A stretch of DNA of 64,000 nt from PALSA-505 sp036267135. GTDB taxonomy: Bacteria > Actinomycetota > Actinomycetes > Streptosporangiales > Streptosporangiaceae. Below, one piece after another: positions 1 through 7,443 of the stretch (position 1 is its first letter; each line of letters begins with the position of its first letter). The stretch spans positions 62,001 to 126,000 of the forward strand of contig DATAWQ010000063.1 of NCBI GenBank assembly GCA_036267135.1. Reading direction: 5' to 3'. A program made the translations under genes and the position numbers. The notes under the pieces were generated by a model. The model ran no database searches and was not told the DNA's origin. It saw only the letters and a program-made list of their open reading frames with translations.

Positions 1-672
1 GACAACCCCAACTGGCGACCCGGCACGTACTTCTACCACTACGACCAGATCTTCAACAAGGACAACGTCGGCTACCAAGGCCCGACCTTCAACTTCCGCT
101 CGACGCCCGACGAGTACACCCTGGCCAAGTTCCAGCAGCTCGAACTGGCCCCCGGCCACAAGCCGGTGATGGCCCAGATCGACCTGGAGTCCTCGCACAT
201 ACCCTGGGCTCCGCTGGCGTCCATGGTGCCCTGGAACAAGGTCGGCAACGGCTCGGTATTCGACCCCCAGCCCGCGAGGAGCGAAACCGCGCCCACGGTC
301 TGGCGCGACGCCAACACCGTGCGCCAGTGGTACGGCCGGTCGATCCAATACTCGATGAACGCCCTCACCTCATGGGTCACAGAGCTGAACGACCCGAACC
401 TCGTGCTGATCCTGCTCGGCGACCACCAGCCCCACACCATCGTCAGCGGCCCCGACGCCAACCACGACGTGCCGATCTCGATCGTCGCCCGCGACCCTTC
501 GGTGTTCAGGCAGATTGCCCCCTGGCACTGGCAGGACGGCCTGCTGCCTGACCTCAAAGCTCCGCTCGAGCCAATGGACGCCTTCCGCAACCAATTCCTC
601 CGCACCTTCAGCACGGCCCCGTCCCAGGCGGCGTCGGCCCATGGACCCGCAGCACCCAAACCACCGCGGTGA
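1..672 (+). CDS. Sulfatase/alkaline-phosphatase superfamily protein, C-terminal part (5' end outside window)
   Basis: The reading frame is open from the first base and ends at 672, giving the last 223 residues of a larger protein. The visible part carries a GDHQPH motif near residue 139, the metal-binding histidine signature near the C-terminus of sulfatase and phosphoglycerol-transferase type alkaline-phosphatase-superfamily enzymes. A segment rich in Tyr, Asp and Asn precedes it, and the tail is a Pro/Ala-rich end. Such proteins are usually membrane-anchored with an extracytoplasmic hydrolase domain, but the membrane segments would lie upstream of the window. The substrate cannot be deduced. 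The fold call is fairly secure; whether it acts on sulfate or phosphate esters is not. Confidence 0.65.
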   Translation, partial: DNPNWRPGTYFYHYDQIFNKDNVGYQGPTFNFRSTPDEYTLAKFQQLELAPGHKPVMAQIDLESSHIPWAPLASMVPWNKVGNGSVFDPQPARSETAPTVWRDANTVRQWYGRSIQYSMNALTSWVTELNDPNLVLILLGDHQPHTIVSGPDANHDVPISIVARDPSVFRQIAPWHWQDGLLPDLKAPLEPMDAFRNQFLRTFSTAPSQAASAHGPAAPKPPR

Positions 673-808
673 GCGGGCCTGCGGGCGGTGACACCTTCAG
701 TACGATTGGTTCCTGTTGCGAGCCACGTCATGTGATCCGGGACGGGGCAGATGCCGGCGAACCAGTCGCGGTCGCCGTGCGTATGACGCGACAGAAGTGG
801 CGGCGCTG

Positions 809-1054
809 ATGGCAACGGAGCGGCCAATCGGCGACGCCGGCGAGCAGGTCGTGAATCGTCATCTGGTGACCGCTGCGCTAGGCCGGCTGGCACAGGAGCA
901 TCGGGACGTGCTGCGGGAGTGCTACTTTCTCGGCAGCTCGGTCGCCCAAGCCGCGCACGCCCTGGGGATCGCACCCGGCACGGTAAATTCCCGCACTTAC
1001 TATGCGCTGCGTGCGCTGCGGCTGGCCATCGAAGAACTACGGGAGGCCGGCTGA
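809..1054 (+). pseudogene. ECF sigma factor remnant (region 4 only)
   Basis: An 81-codon stretch from the ATG at 809 encodes a sigma-70 region 4 helix-turn-helix. Recognisable parts are a LAQEHRDVL helix, the AQAAHALGIAPGTVNSRTYY recognition region and an ALRALRLAIEEL tail, as in ECF sigma factors of the SigK/SigL type. Region 2, which contacts core polymerase and the -10 element, is missing. The frame is open upstream to about 716, but that part encodes no recognisable sigma domain. A region-4-only protein could not act as a normal sigma factor, so I read this as a 3' fragment left by deletion. There is no strong ribosome binding site before 809. Confidence 0.7.
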
Positions 1055-1085
1055 CGGCCGCCTCTCACCGGGCGCACAGTGCCGG

Positions 1086-1775
1086 TCAGCGGTTGTGACG
1101 TCCTCCAGGTCCGCGGGACCCGGCAGCTAGGAATGCGGTTCCGAAGAACAACTCGGTCCAGGAGACATCGACCAGTTCTTCCTGCATGGCTGCGCGAATC
1201 GCCTCCCACGGGCGGCGCATGATCCACTCGTCTATGGAGGCGAAAGGCCGCACAATCGCGGTTCCGAGCTGCGCTAGCCACCCCGGCGTGTTGCCAGGAA
1301 CCTTGAGATCCAGCACGGCCCAGCGCCCGCCTGCGGACAGGGCCGCGGCGCCGTGAGCGATGACCTGTGCGCACCCGGGCACCTGCGACAGGGCGTACGT
1401 GGACAGGATCCCGTCGATCCCGGTTGGGAAGTCAAAGCCGGCCGCGTCGGCTTGCACGAGGCTGACATTGCTCCAGCCGTTCGCCGCTATCCGATCCTGG
1501 GCCCGGGCCAGCATCGCGTCGGTCAGATCGACGCCGACGATCCGGCCGCCGGGACCGATCGCCTCCTGGATCAGCGGGAAGTTCAGACCTGTGCCGCAGG
1601 CGATGTCGACCACACTGTCACCCGGGCGAAGGCCGAGCGCTTGCACGGCCCGGAGGCGCTGGGCCTGCTGCGGGTAGCCCGGCACGGGGTACAGCCGGGA
1701 GGTGATGTCGTAGTGCTTCGCCTTCTTGCGGTACGTCTGGATCAGGCGCTCTTGCGTACGGTCGACCTGGCTCAC
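1086..1775 (-). CDS. Class I SAM-dependent methyltransferase
   Basis: Encodes 229 residues from a GTG at 1775 that has a GGGGAG ribosome binding site six bases upstream; the frame is open to 1841, but that longer start lacks one. Motif I (VDIACGTGLNFPLI), an acidic motif II around GVDLTD and a post-I LVQADAAGFDF segment give the Rossmann methyltransferase fold. The N-terminal YDITSRLYPVPG segment resembles UbiE/PhcB-like and phosphatidylethanolamine-type methyltransferases, so a small-molecule or lipid substrate is likely but unproven. It lies directly downstream of the SRPBCC gene on the same strand, within a run of five minus-strand genes (1086-4453) that may be co-transcribed. Confidence 0.8.
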   Translation of the reverse strand: MSQVDRTQERLIQTYRKKAKHYDITSRLYPVPGYPQQAQRLRAVQALGLRPGDSVVDIACGTGLNFPLIQEAIGPGGRIVGVDLTDAMLARAQDRIAANGWSNVSLVQADAAGFDFPTGIDGILSTYALSQVPGCAQVIAHGAAALSAGGRWAVLDLKVPGNTPGWLAQLGTAIVRPFASIDEWIMRRPWEAIRAAMQEELVDVSWTELFFGTAFLAAGSRGPGGRHNR

Positions 1776-1841
1776 GGTGTGCTCCCCGATCTCGGTGCTC
1801 CTCGATTCCGGTAGCCGCGCGGCCGAATCCCGCCGCCCCAT

Positions 1842-2309
1842 CTAGGACTCCGCGCCTGCCCGCGCAGCGGACTCGACAGCAGCCTTGATCGCCACCATCT
1901 CGATATCGCTTACGCGCTGAATTCTGCCTTTGAGAGCGCGGCTGGGGAGCGCACGCATGATGCCCGCCAGGTCGACCTCAATCCACATCATGGCGTCGGT
2001 CTGCCCGCCGTCCACCGGCTCGAGTTCCATTCCCCAGCGCGCCGCGGAAGTACCCATGGGCCCGGCGAACGCCACCCGGCTGGGCGCCTCGACAATGGTC
2101 ACCCCCTGGCTCCGGCCGCGGGTCAGCCCGAGGATCGCCTTCGCCCGCTGCTCTACCCGCGAGCCGGGCTGGAGCGGACCTCCGCCGCGAACCCAGCACT
2201 CAAGCACCGTTGGCGCCCACTCCGGCCAACGTCCGACGTCACAGAGATACGCCCACACCTCGCCGATGCTGCCGGCGACTTTTATGCGGCTCTCGGTTCT
2301 GAATGTCAT
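1842..2309 (-). CDS. SRPBCC / polyketide cyclase-type ligand-binding protein
   Basis: A 155-residue protein starting at the ATG at 2309, with GGAAAG a few bases upstream; the open frame to 2402 overlaps the neighbouring gene and adds nothing conserved. The sequence follows the START/SRPBCC helix-grip pattern: an early strand (TESRIKVAGSIGEVWAYLCD), the WPEWAPTV turn, and a long C-terminal helix. Members bind hydrophobic ligands or act as cyclases and aromatases. Catalytic residues cannot be assigned. Position between a methyltransferase and a phosphatase suggests a role in a small-molecule pathway, but that is inference from context only. Confidence 0.75.
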   Translation of the reverse strand: MTFRTESRIKVAGSIGEVWAYLCDVGRWPEWAPTVLECWVRGGGPLQPGSRVEQRAKAILGLTRGRSQGVTIVEAPSRVAFAGPMGTSAARWGMELEPVDGGQTDAMMWIEVDLAGIMRALPSRALKGRIQRVSDIEMVAIKAAVESAARAGAES

Positions 2310-2341
2310 GATCACTTTCCGGAGGAGACGGGCCTGGTCGA

Positions 2342-2983
2342 TCAGGGGAGGTGGCTGGTGTCGTTGACGCAATGGACGGCGGCAAATCCGCGGTCGTGCC
2401 ATCGGATCTCGTTAATGCACGCGGAGCCGAGATACAGCCGGTAAAGGGTGCCAAGCGGGACGCCGAGAGCCCGGCACAGCAGGATCTTTATCGGGGTGAT
2501 GTGACTTACCACCAGGATGGTCTGGCCGCCGTGGTCCCGCAGCAGGCGGTCACAGGCCCCGTTCACCCGGTGTGCGGTGTCGGCGAAGCTCTCCCCGCCC
2601 GGTGGCGCCTGTTCGGGGTCGCGTCGCCAGGCTGCCGCGGCTGCAGGCCATCGCTGCTGGATTTCTGCGAGGGTGAAGCCATCCCAGTCACCGAAGTCGG
2701 TCTCATGGAGATCATCATCGATGACCGTGGTCAGGCCCAGTTCGCCGGCCGCAATGGCGGCCGTGGCGACAGCGCGCTGCAATGGTGAGCTGACCACGGC
2801 ATCGATCGGGGCACCGGTGGCTAGGCGGCAGGCGGCGGCCTGGGCCTGCCGGGTTCCGCTGGCGCTCAGCGGGAGGTCGCGCACCCCGCTGAAGCGGTGT
2901 TCGGGTGACAGCGGGGTATCGCCGTGCCGCAGCAGAATGGTGGTGGTGGGGTCTGCTGCGGGGTTATCCCAACCCAGTGTCAT
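2342..2983 (-). CDS. Histidine phosphatase resembling the acid-phosphatase half of RNase H/phosphatase fusions
   Basis: 213 residues from the ATG at 2983, preceded by GGGACGG; the frame opens at 3031 without a visible ribosome binding site. The phosphohistidine motif LLRHGDT near the N-terminus, SSPLQRA, an E-TDFGDWDG segment and VVSHITPIK give the full phosphoglycerate-mutase-like active site (two Arg, two His). The order of motifs, especially the DLHETDFGDWDG and PGGESF blocks, closely follows the C-terminal domain of mycobacterial Rv2228c-type bifunctional RNase HI/acid phosphatase (CobC-like). Here the RNase H domain is absent, so this is a stand-alone version. The substrate is unknown. 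Confidence 0.75.
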   Translation of the reverse strand: MTLGWDNPAADPTTTILLRHGDTPLSPEHRFSGVRDLPLSASGTRQAQAAACRLATGAPIDAVVSSPLQRAVATAAIAAGELGLTTVIDDDLHETDFGDWDGFTLAEIQQRWPAAAAAWRRDPEQAPPGGESFADTAHRVNGACDRLLRDHGGQTILVVSHITPIKILLCRALGVPLGTLYRLYLGSACINEIRWHDRGFAAVHCVNDTSHLP

Positions 2984-3105
2984 ATGGCCGTCCCGCGGGG
3001 ATGACGAGAATATTGTGTTGGCTCTTCCCATGACTGCAAGACGAACATGTCAGCAGAACGGTTCAGCGGCCAGCCTTGCCCTCGTCACAGTACCCAGGCC
3101 GAGTG

Positions 3106-3483
3106 TCAGCATCTTGCGTGGTATCCGCCAAACGCGACGGGCGTTTCCCACACCCGTACTGCCAGTGCCTCACCGCCTGCGGCGGCGACGGCGGGCGAGA
3201 GGCTGTCGTGCACCCAGCGGGCGAACACCTCGACTGTGACCGCCTCGGCCCCGGCTGGGCGTATCTCCTCCAGGTTACGGTCCTCGACCCGGCTGATCAG
3301 CTCGGTCAGCGCCGCTTCCAGTACATCCAGATCACAGACCATGCCCCGGTCGTCGAGCTGCTCGCGGTCCACCACGATCTCGATCCGGTAGTCATGATCA
3401 TGCAGTTGCCCCTCTGGCCCGGGCAGTCCCGGCATGACGTGGAATGCATGGACGCCTCGGCTCAACCCGACTTCACAGGTCAC
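3106..3483 (-). CDS. 6-pyruvoyl-tetrahydropterin / 6-carboxytetrahydropterin synthase family protein
   Basis: 125 residues. The GTG at 3483 has AGGAG eight bases upstream and overlaps the end of the dehydrogenase gene by 11 nt, which fits translational coupling; the ATG at 3516 would overlap 44 nt. Features of the T-fold family are visible: an FHVMPG start strand, the zinc-binding LHDHDY pair of histidines, CDLDVLEAAL, and a C-terminal ETPVAFGGY with the conserved Glu. Family members make 6-carboxytetrahydropterin for queuosine (QueD) or process dihydroneopterin triphosphate. No queC, queE or queF is nearby, so queuosine synthesis is not indicated. The pairing with the next gene suggests a pterin-related or unknown pathway. 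Confidence 0.75.
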   Translation of the reverse strand: MTCEVGLSRGVHAFHVMPGLPGPEGQLHDHDYRIEIVVDREQLDDRGMVCDLDVLEAALTELISRVEDRNLEEIRPAGAEAVTVEVFARWVHDSLSPAVAAAGGEALAVRVWETPVAFGGYHARC

Positions 3484-4453
3484 CGGCAGCACTCCTGTCG
3501 TAGTCAAGGACGGCATGCATCAAACCGGGTATGCCCTCGTCTACGGCTCGGAAAGCCTCTGCTGCGTGACCGAAGGCGAAGGCGTGAGTGCATAGCTGCG
3601 CCAACGGTAGCTCAGCCAGCAGTTCAACGGCCTCCCGGCGGCGCCGAGACCGGGTCCACGTCCCAGACAGCCGGGCCGGTACCGTGGAAACCTGAGTACT
3701 GCGGATGGTCAGACGCCGCCGGTGGAAGGCGCCGCCGAGCGGCAGCACCACCGGTTTGGTGCCGAACCACGACGCGATCAGCAAGGTTCCCTCGTGGGAC
3801 AGCATGTTCAGCGCCATCGCTGGCGCATCCGGGTTACCACTGGCGTCAATGACCAGCGGGATCTTCTCCTTCTCCAGTTCCTCCGGTGCTGCGCTGGGCA
3901 CGCCCATGCTGCTGGCCACGGCGCGCCGCCAGGCCTGCGGCTCGGCAATCAGCGGCCGCCACCCGGAACGCTGCAACAGCAGGCCGGTCAGCAGCCCGAG
4001 CACACCGGCACCGAGCACGACGACCCGGTCGCGATAGCCGGTCCCGGCATCGAGCGTCACCTGCAACGCCGTCTCGACCAGCGGGAACAAGGTTGCGGAC
4101 GCGGGATCGACGGCAGGCAGCGCGATCAGTTCACCAGCCCGCGCCGCGAATACATCCTGGTGTGGATGAAACGCGAAAACCGCCTGGCCGGACTCCACTA
4201 CTTCGCCGACACACGCGTACCCGTAGGCGAACGGATAGGAGAAGGCGCCGCCAAGCGCGTCGATCGTGTCGTCCAGCGGCAACTCGGCCGGGACCTCGCC
4301 GCGGTACACCAGGCGCTCGGTACCACCGCTGATGCCAGAGCACACGGTGCGGACGAGGACCTCACCGGCCGCAGGCCGCGGTGTGGGCACTTCCCTGATC
4401 TCCACACAGCGCGGCGCGGTATGAAAGAGCGCGCGGGCAGGCACGCAGCTCAT
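3473..4453 (-). CDS. Medium-chain (zinc-type) dehydrogenase paired with the QueD-like gene
   Basis: 326 residues. The N-terminal GroES-like part has SGISGGTERLVYRG, and the nucleotide-binding part has VVVLGAGVLGLLTG (GxGxxG) and VIDASGNPDA. The usual GHE zinc-binding motif is replaced by a YGYACVGEV segment and the structural-zinc four-cysteine loop is not seen, so it may be a zinc-free oxidoreductase with a derived active site. It is the first gene of a possible five-gene minus-strand run ending at 1086. Its stop overlaps the start of the pterin-synthase-like gene. Annotated relatives are called zinc-binding alcohol dehydrogenases; substrate unknown. Confidence 0.7.
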   Translation of the reverse strand: MSCVPARALFHTAPRCVEIREVPTPRPAAGEVLVRTVCSGISGGTERLVYRGEVPAELPLDDTIDALGGAFSYPFAYGYACVGEVVESGQAVFAFHPHQDVFAARAGELIALPAVDPASATLFPLVETALQVTLDAGTGYRDRVVVLGAGVLGLLTGLLLQRSGWRPLIAEPQAWRRAVASSMGVPSAAPEELEKEKIPLVIDASGNPDAPAMALNMLSHEGTLLIASWFGTKPVVLPLGGAFHRRRLTIRSTQVSTVPARLSGTWTRSRRRREAVELLAELPLAQLCTHAFAFGHAAEAFRAVDEGIPGLMHAVLDYDRSAAGDL

Positions 4454-4522
4454 TTACCCGCCCGGGGAACCCCAACACGGATCTCATGCAGGAAGCGAAA
4501 GCGGCCAGGAGAGGGCCACAAC

Positions 4523-5293
4523 ATGGCCGTCCGGCCTCTTCCCCACAGCGTCACGGTCTGGGCAGACGGCACCAAGACCCACGGCGGCCAGCCGTATTTC
4601 TCGCACATGATCTACCAGTATGTGAACAGCAAGGGCGGCGCTGGCACGGCTTTGTATGAGGCCATCTCCCGGTGGGCCACCCAGCGGGGGGTGCGTGAGC
4701 TGGAGGTGGCTGTGGCCGGCAACGACCCGCAGAGCCTGTCTTTTGCCCGGCGGCGCGGCTTCACTGCCGACCGGCACGAGGTGGGCCTTGTGCTCAGCCT
4801 CGCCGGCATTTCCCCGCAGCAGGTCCAGCTGCCAGCCGGGATCGAGATCGTCACCTGGGCGCAGCGGCCGGAGCTGGCCCGCGGGATGTACGAGGTCAAC
4901 CTGGAAATCCATCCTGACATCCCCGGCTTCGGGGACGTTGCCGGTGAGCCGTTCGAGGACTGGATGGCCCACCACATGCAGCGGCCCGCCGACTCCCCGG
5001 AGGCGACGTTCATCGCGCTCGCCGGCGAGCAGGTCGTCGGCTTCGCCAAACTGTCGCTCACCACGCCGACCGCGGCAGGCCACCCCATGACCGTGGTCAA
5101 GAGAGCATGGCGCGGACGCGGCATCGCCAGCGCCCTGAAGGCCACACAAATCAACTGGGCGCTCGCCAACGGCCACACCGAACTCCACACCAGCAACGAG
5201 GACCGGAACACGCCCATAAAGCGTCTCAACGCCCGCCTCGGCTACCGGCCCGGCATCGGGCGAATCTACCTCGTAGGCCCACTGCACGCCTAA
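4523..5293 (+). CDS. GNAT acetyltransferase, tandem domain, first domain incomplete
   Basis: 256 residues from the ATG at 4523, with AGGAGAGGG upstream; a much longer open frame to 3722 is antisense to the dehydrogenase. The C-terminal half is a complete GNAT fold, with VVKRAWRGRGIASALK as the acetyl-CoA loop and NTPIKRLNARLGY at the end. The N-terminal half contains only the second part of another GNAT domain (SKGGAGTALYEAISRWA, then SLSFARRRGF); its first strands and helices are missing. Tandem GNATs of this type are normally about 300 residues or more. I infer that about 60 N-terminal residues were lost, and the remaining domain may still work. Confidence 0.65.
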   Translation: MAVRPLPHSVTVWADGTKTHGGQPYFSHMIYQYVNSKGGAGTALYEAISRWATQRGVRELEVAVAGNDPQSLSFARRRGFTADRHEVGLVLSLAGISPQQVQLPAGIEIVTWAQRPELARGMYEVNLEIHPDIPGFGDVAGEPFEDWMAHHMQRPADSPEATFIALAGEQVVGFAKLSLTTPTAAGHPMTVVKRAWRGRGIASALKATQINWALANGHTELHTSNEDRNTPIKRLNARLGYRPGIGRIYLVGPLHA

Positions 5294-5431
5294 TCTCACC
5301 GAAGGCCACAGCACCACGCCCTGACCGGCAGCTTCCGGACAAACGACGGCCCCTCCCGGGGCCCGTCAGGCCGGCCTGCAAACCGGCAAGGGCTGGGTTG
5401 TGATCGCGACAATACCCGACCGCGCAACCGG

Positions 5432-5572
5432 ATGCAGATGCGCCAGCTTCCCACCGCCCAGCGAACGGTACCGCCTTGTATTACGACGGCCTTGGCCCCT
5501 GGAGAGATTGCCGAGGCAATCGGTAAACCAGCTGCCACCGTCCGCTCCCACTTGCGGCACGCCCGCGCCACC
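5432..5572 (+). pseudogene. Sigma-70 region 4 remnant, frameshifted
   Basis: Translating from about 5444 gives a QLPTAQRTV start followed by APGEIAEAIGKPAATVRSHL and a RHARA end, the pattern of a sigma factor region 4 helix-turn-helix. The middle (about 5468-5488) only makes sense in another frame, where an LYYDG segment appears, so a frameshift has occurred. There is no start codon or upstream sigma domain. This is the second broken sigma-factor piece within 5 kb. The remainder of the interval between 5294 and 5702 shows no gene I can support. Confidence 0.4.
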
Positions 5573-5702
5573 AACTCACCAATATCGGCCGCTACATAAT
5601 CATGCAGCTAAACGAGGCTGCGCGGGCACTGACCTCCTCTGCCACCCTCCAGCACAAGCTGCACGCCACACTTCACGCGGGCAGGCATAACCGCGAACAC
5701 GA

Positions 5703-5747
5703 CGTGGGGCTGGATGCCACTCCCGGCGAGTGACATCCAGCCCCACG
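5703..5747. terminator. Strong hairpin, 14-bp stem
   Basis: The arm CGTGGGGCTGGATG (5703-5716) pairs perfectly with CATCCAGCCCCACG (5734-5747), and the loop has an internal CACT/AGTG pairing. There is no U-tract, as is common in high-GC actinomycetes. It lies about 90 bases beyond the 3' end of the minus-strand YdcF gene at 5841 and most likely ends that transcript. Confidence 0.6.
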
Positions 5748-5840
5748 GGCAAATACGCATATCAATCTTTCGGGCGCGACATGAACGGCGACCATCGACG
5801 GGGACAGGAAATACCGAACGAACGGCGGGTCTTCGGACAT

Positions 5841-6869
5841 CTATGTGGGTGTGTGCTGGAGCAGGCTGACCGTGAGTGGGAGCGTGGCAAGCAGCGCGCA
5901 GGCGGTCAGGTTGACGGCCTTGTGGCTGAGGAAAACCGCGGCGAACTCACGCAAGGTGGCGCTTGGCCAGTAATAGCCCGCGGTGCGGGCGCCGGTCACC
6001 TGGCCGCGGACGCCGGTGCGGCGGGCCAGCATGGCCGTGCGGAACACGTGATAGTTGCTGGTCACGATCACACACGTGCTGTCAGGCCGGAGCCGGTCCA
6101 TGACCGCCTTGGTGCAGGTCAGGTTTTCCTCGGTGCTGGCCGACCGGTCCTCGCGCACGATCTGGCCGGCGGGGAAGCCGCGCGCGGTCAGGTACCCCGC
6201 CATTGCCTCGGCCTCGCAGATCTGTTCGTCGCAACCCTTGCCACCGGAGACGATCAGCATGGGCTCTTGGCCGTCTGCCGTCAGCGCCTGGCAGACCGCC
6301 CGGCCCCGGTCCAGCCTGCTGGCCAGCAGCGGCGAAACGCGCCCGCCGTCGAGCAGCCCGCAGCCGAGCACCACGACGAAGTGTGCGCTGCGGGGCACGC
6401 GCAGGCAGCCGTAGAAGAAGGCATACAGCACGAACGAGACGCACTGGAACGACACGTAGCCGGACAGCAGAACGATGACCGAGGCGGACAAGGCCAGCTG
6501 GCCCGAGTGGGCCAGCGGCACCGCCAGCACGAGCCCAGTCACGGCGAGTATCCCGCCCCCGGCCAATAGCGGCAGCACACTGACGGGCCGCATGCCCTCC
6601 TTGCGGATCACCGTCACGCCGTTCCACAGCAGGTATACCGCCACCAGGAACGGCCCGGCGGCCATCAGCACGAGCACCGCCAGCAGCACCAGCCTGCCTC
6701 GCGCGTCGTCCGTCCTGGCCAGCCACTGAACCGCTCCGAGCGCGATCAGCGCGAGCTCCAGCCCGAGCAGGACCGCGTTGGCGAAGCCGCGGCGATCACG
6801 CAGCACCCCGGCCACAAGCACAATGAGGACCGCGACCGCGGCCTTGCCGGTGAGTTCGCTGACGCCCAT
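5841..6869 (-). CDS. YdcF family (DUF218) membrane protein
   Basis: 342 residues from the ATG at 6869; the frame opens at 6932, and neither start has a strong ribosome binding site. The N-terminal third contains about five to six hydrophobic segments, the first near residues 10-25, so the protein is an integral membrane protein. The C-terminal part carries the YdcF/DUF218 signature: VVLGCGLLDGGRVSPLL, SGGKGCDEQ, the ED-SASTEENL block and VTSNYHVFRT. E. coli YdcF binds SAM, while SanA/ElyC relatives affect envelope integrity and peptidoglycan-lipid carrier metabolism. The exact role here cannot be fixed. It stands alone, between a terminator hairpin and a gene-poor stretch. Confidence 0.8.
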   Translation of the reverse strand: MGVSELTGKAAVAVLIVLVAGVLRDRRGFANAVLLGLELALIALGAVQWLARTDDARGRLVLLAVLVLMAAGPFLVAVYLLWNGVTVIRKEGMRPVSVLPLLAGGGILAVTGLVLAVPLAHSGQLALSASVIVLLSGYVSFQCVSFVLYAFFYGCLRVPRSAHFVVVLGCGLLDGGRVSPLLASRLDRGRAVCQALTADGQEPMLIVSGGKGCDEQICEAEAMAGYLTARGFPAGQIVREDRSASTEENLTCTKAVMDRLRPDSTCVIVTSNYHVFRTAMLARRTGVRGQVTGARTAGYYWPSATLREFAAVFLSHKAVNLTACALLATLPLTVSLLQHTPT

Positions 6870-6932
6870 ACGCCGATGCTGCCAGCGGCCAGGGCACCAG
6901 CACATCGGCCCGCAGGCCAGTCCCCCGGCCAT

Positions 6933-6968
6933 GGCTCAGCCGCCGGGCCTACACCTGGCGGCTGAGCC
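6933..6968. terminator. Inverted repeat, 12-bp perfect stem
   Basis: GGCTCAGCCGCC (6933-6944) pairs with GGCGGCTGAGCC (6957-6968) around a 12-base loop. It sits just upstream of the YdcF start. It could be a terminator for plus-strand transcription or a regulatory palindrome. From 6969 to 7443 I find no supportable gene. Confidence 0.4.
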
Positions 6969-7443
6969 GCCCCACTCCACAGCATGACTACCGGTGGCCG
7001 CGAACGACCCAAGAACTGGGCCGCACCGCCTTGTGCCAGGCAATACCTTTCCGTCTGCGGGGCACGCGGCACCTGACAACTGCCAGCGGGCCAGCCACCA
7101 AGGGGACTCCCCCTCTGCCGCTGCTCCCGGCGCGATCAGGAAATCCGCGCTTCCCGCCACGACTGTCTTCGTCCGCGTCAGCGCCTGATCAAGGCCGCAT
7201 GGCCGTCGATGCCTGCGCGGGTTACGACGCACCCACACCACCGTGGTAGATGCCCAGGCACGCGCACACAGCGGCAGAAGCGGGCATCGCTGTATCGCCC
7301 GGCCATGCATACTTATGCACTCTCTCTTTCATTTGACCATTTCCGCTGGACGGCTGCTGCCCTGGCCAGGCGTACGGAAGCCCGGCCAGGGCGGCTGGTT
7401 CAGCCACGTCCCGCGGGTGGGCGTCGTAGCTGGCGGCTCTGTC

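Noticed and set aside
716..1054. Functional ECF sigma factor
   Set aside because: Region 2 is missing, so core polymerase and -10 recognition are impossible; treated as a remnant.
1274..1468. Other short open frames overlapping the methyltransferases, GNATs and ribosomal genes
   Set aside because: They are by-products of high GC content in alternative frames, lacking motifs and ribosome binding sites.
3106..3483. Queuosine biosynthesis operon
   Set aside because: Only a QueD-like gene is present; no queC, queE, queF or tgt lies within the window.
3722..4522. N-terminal extension of the GNAT frame back to 3722
   Set aside because: Antisense to the dehydrogenase; the start at 4523 has a ribosome binding site and the extension has no GNAT sequence.
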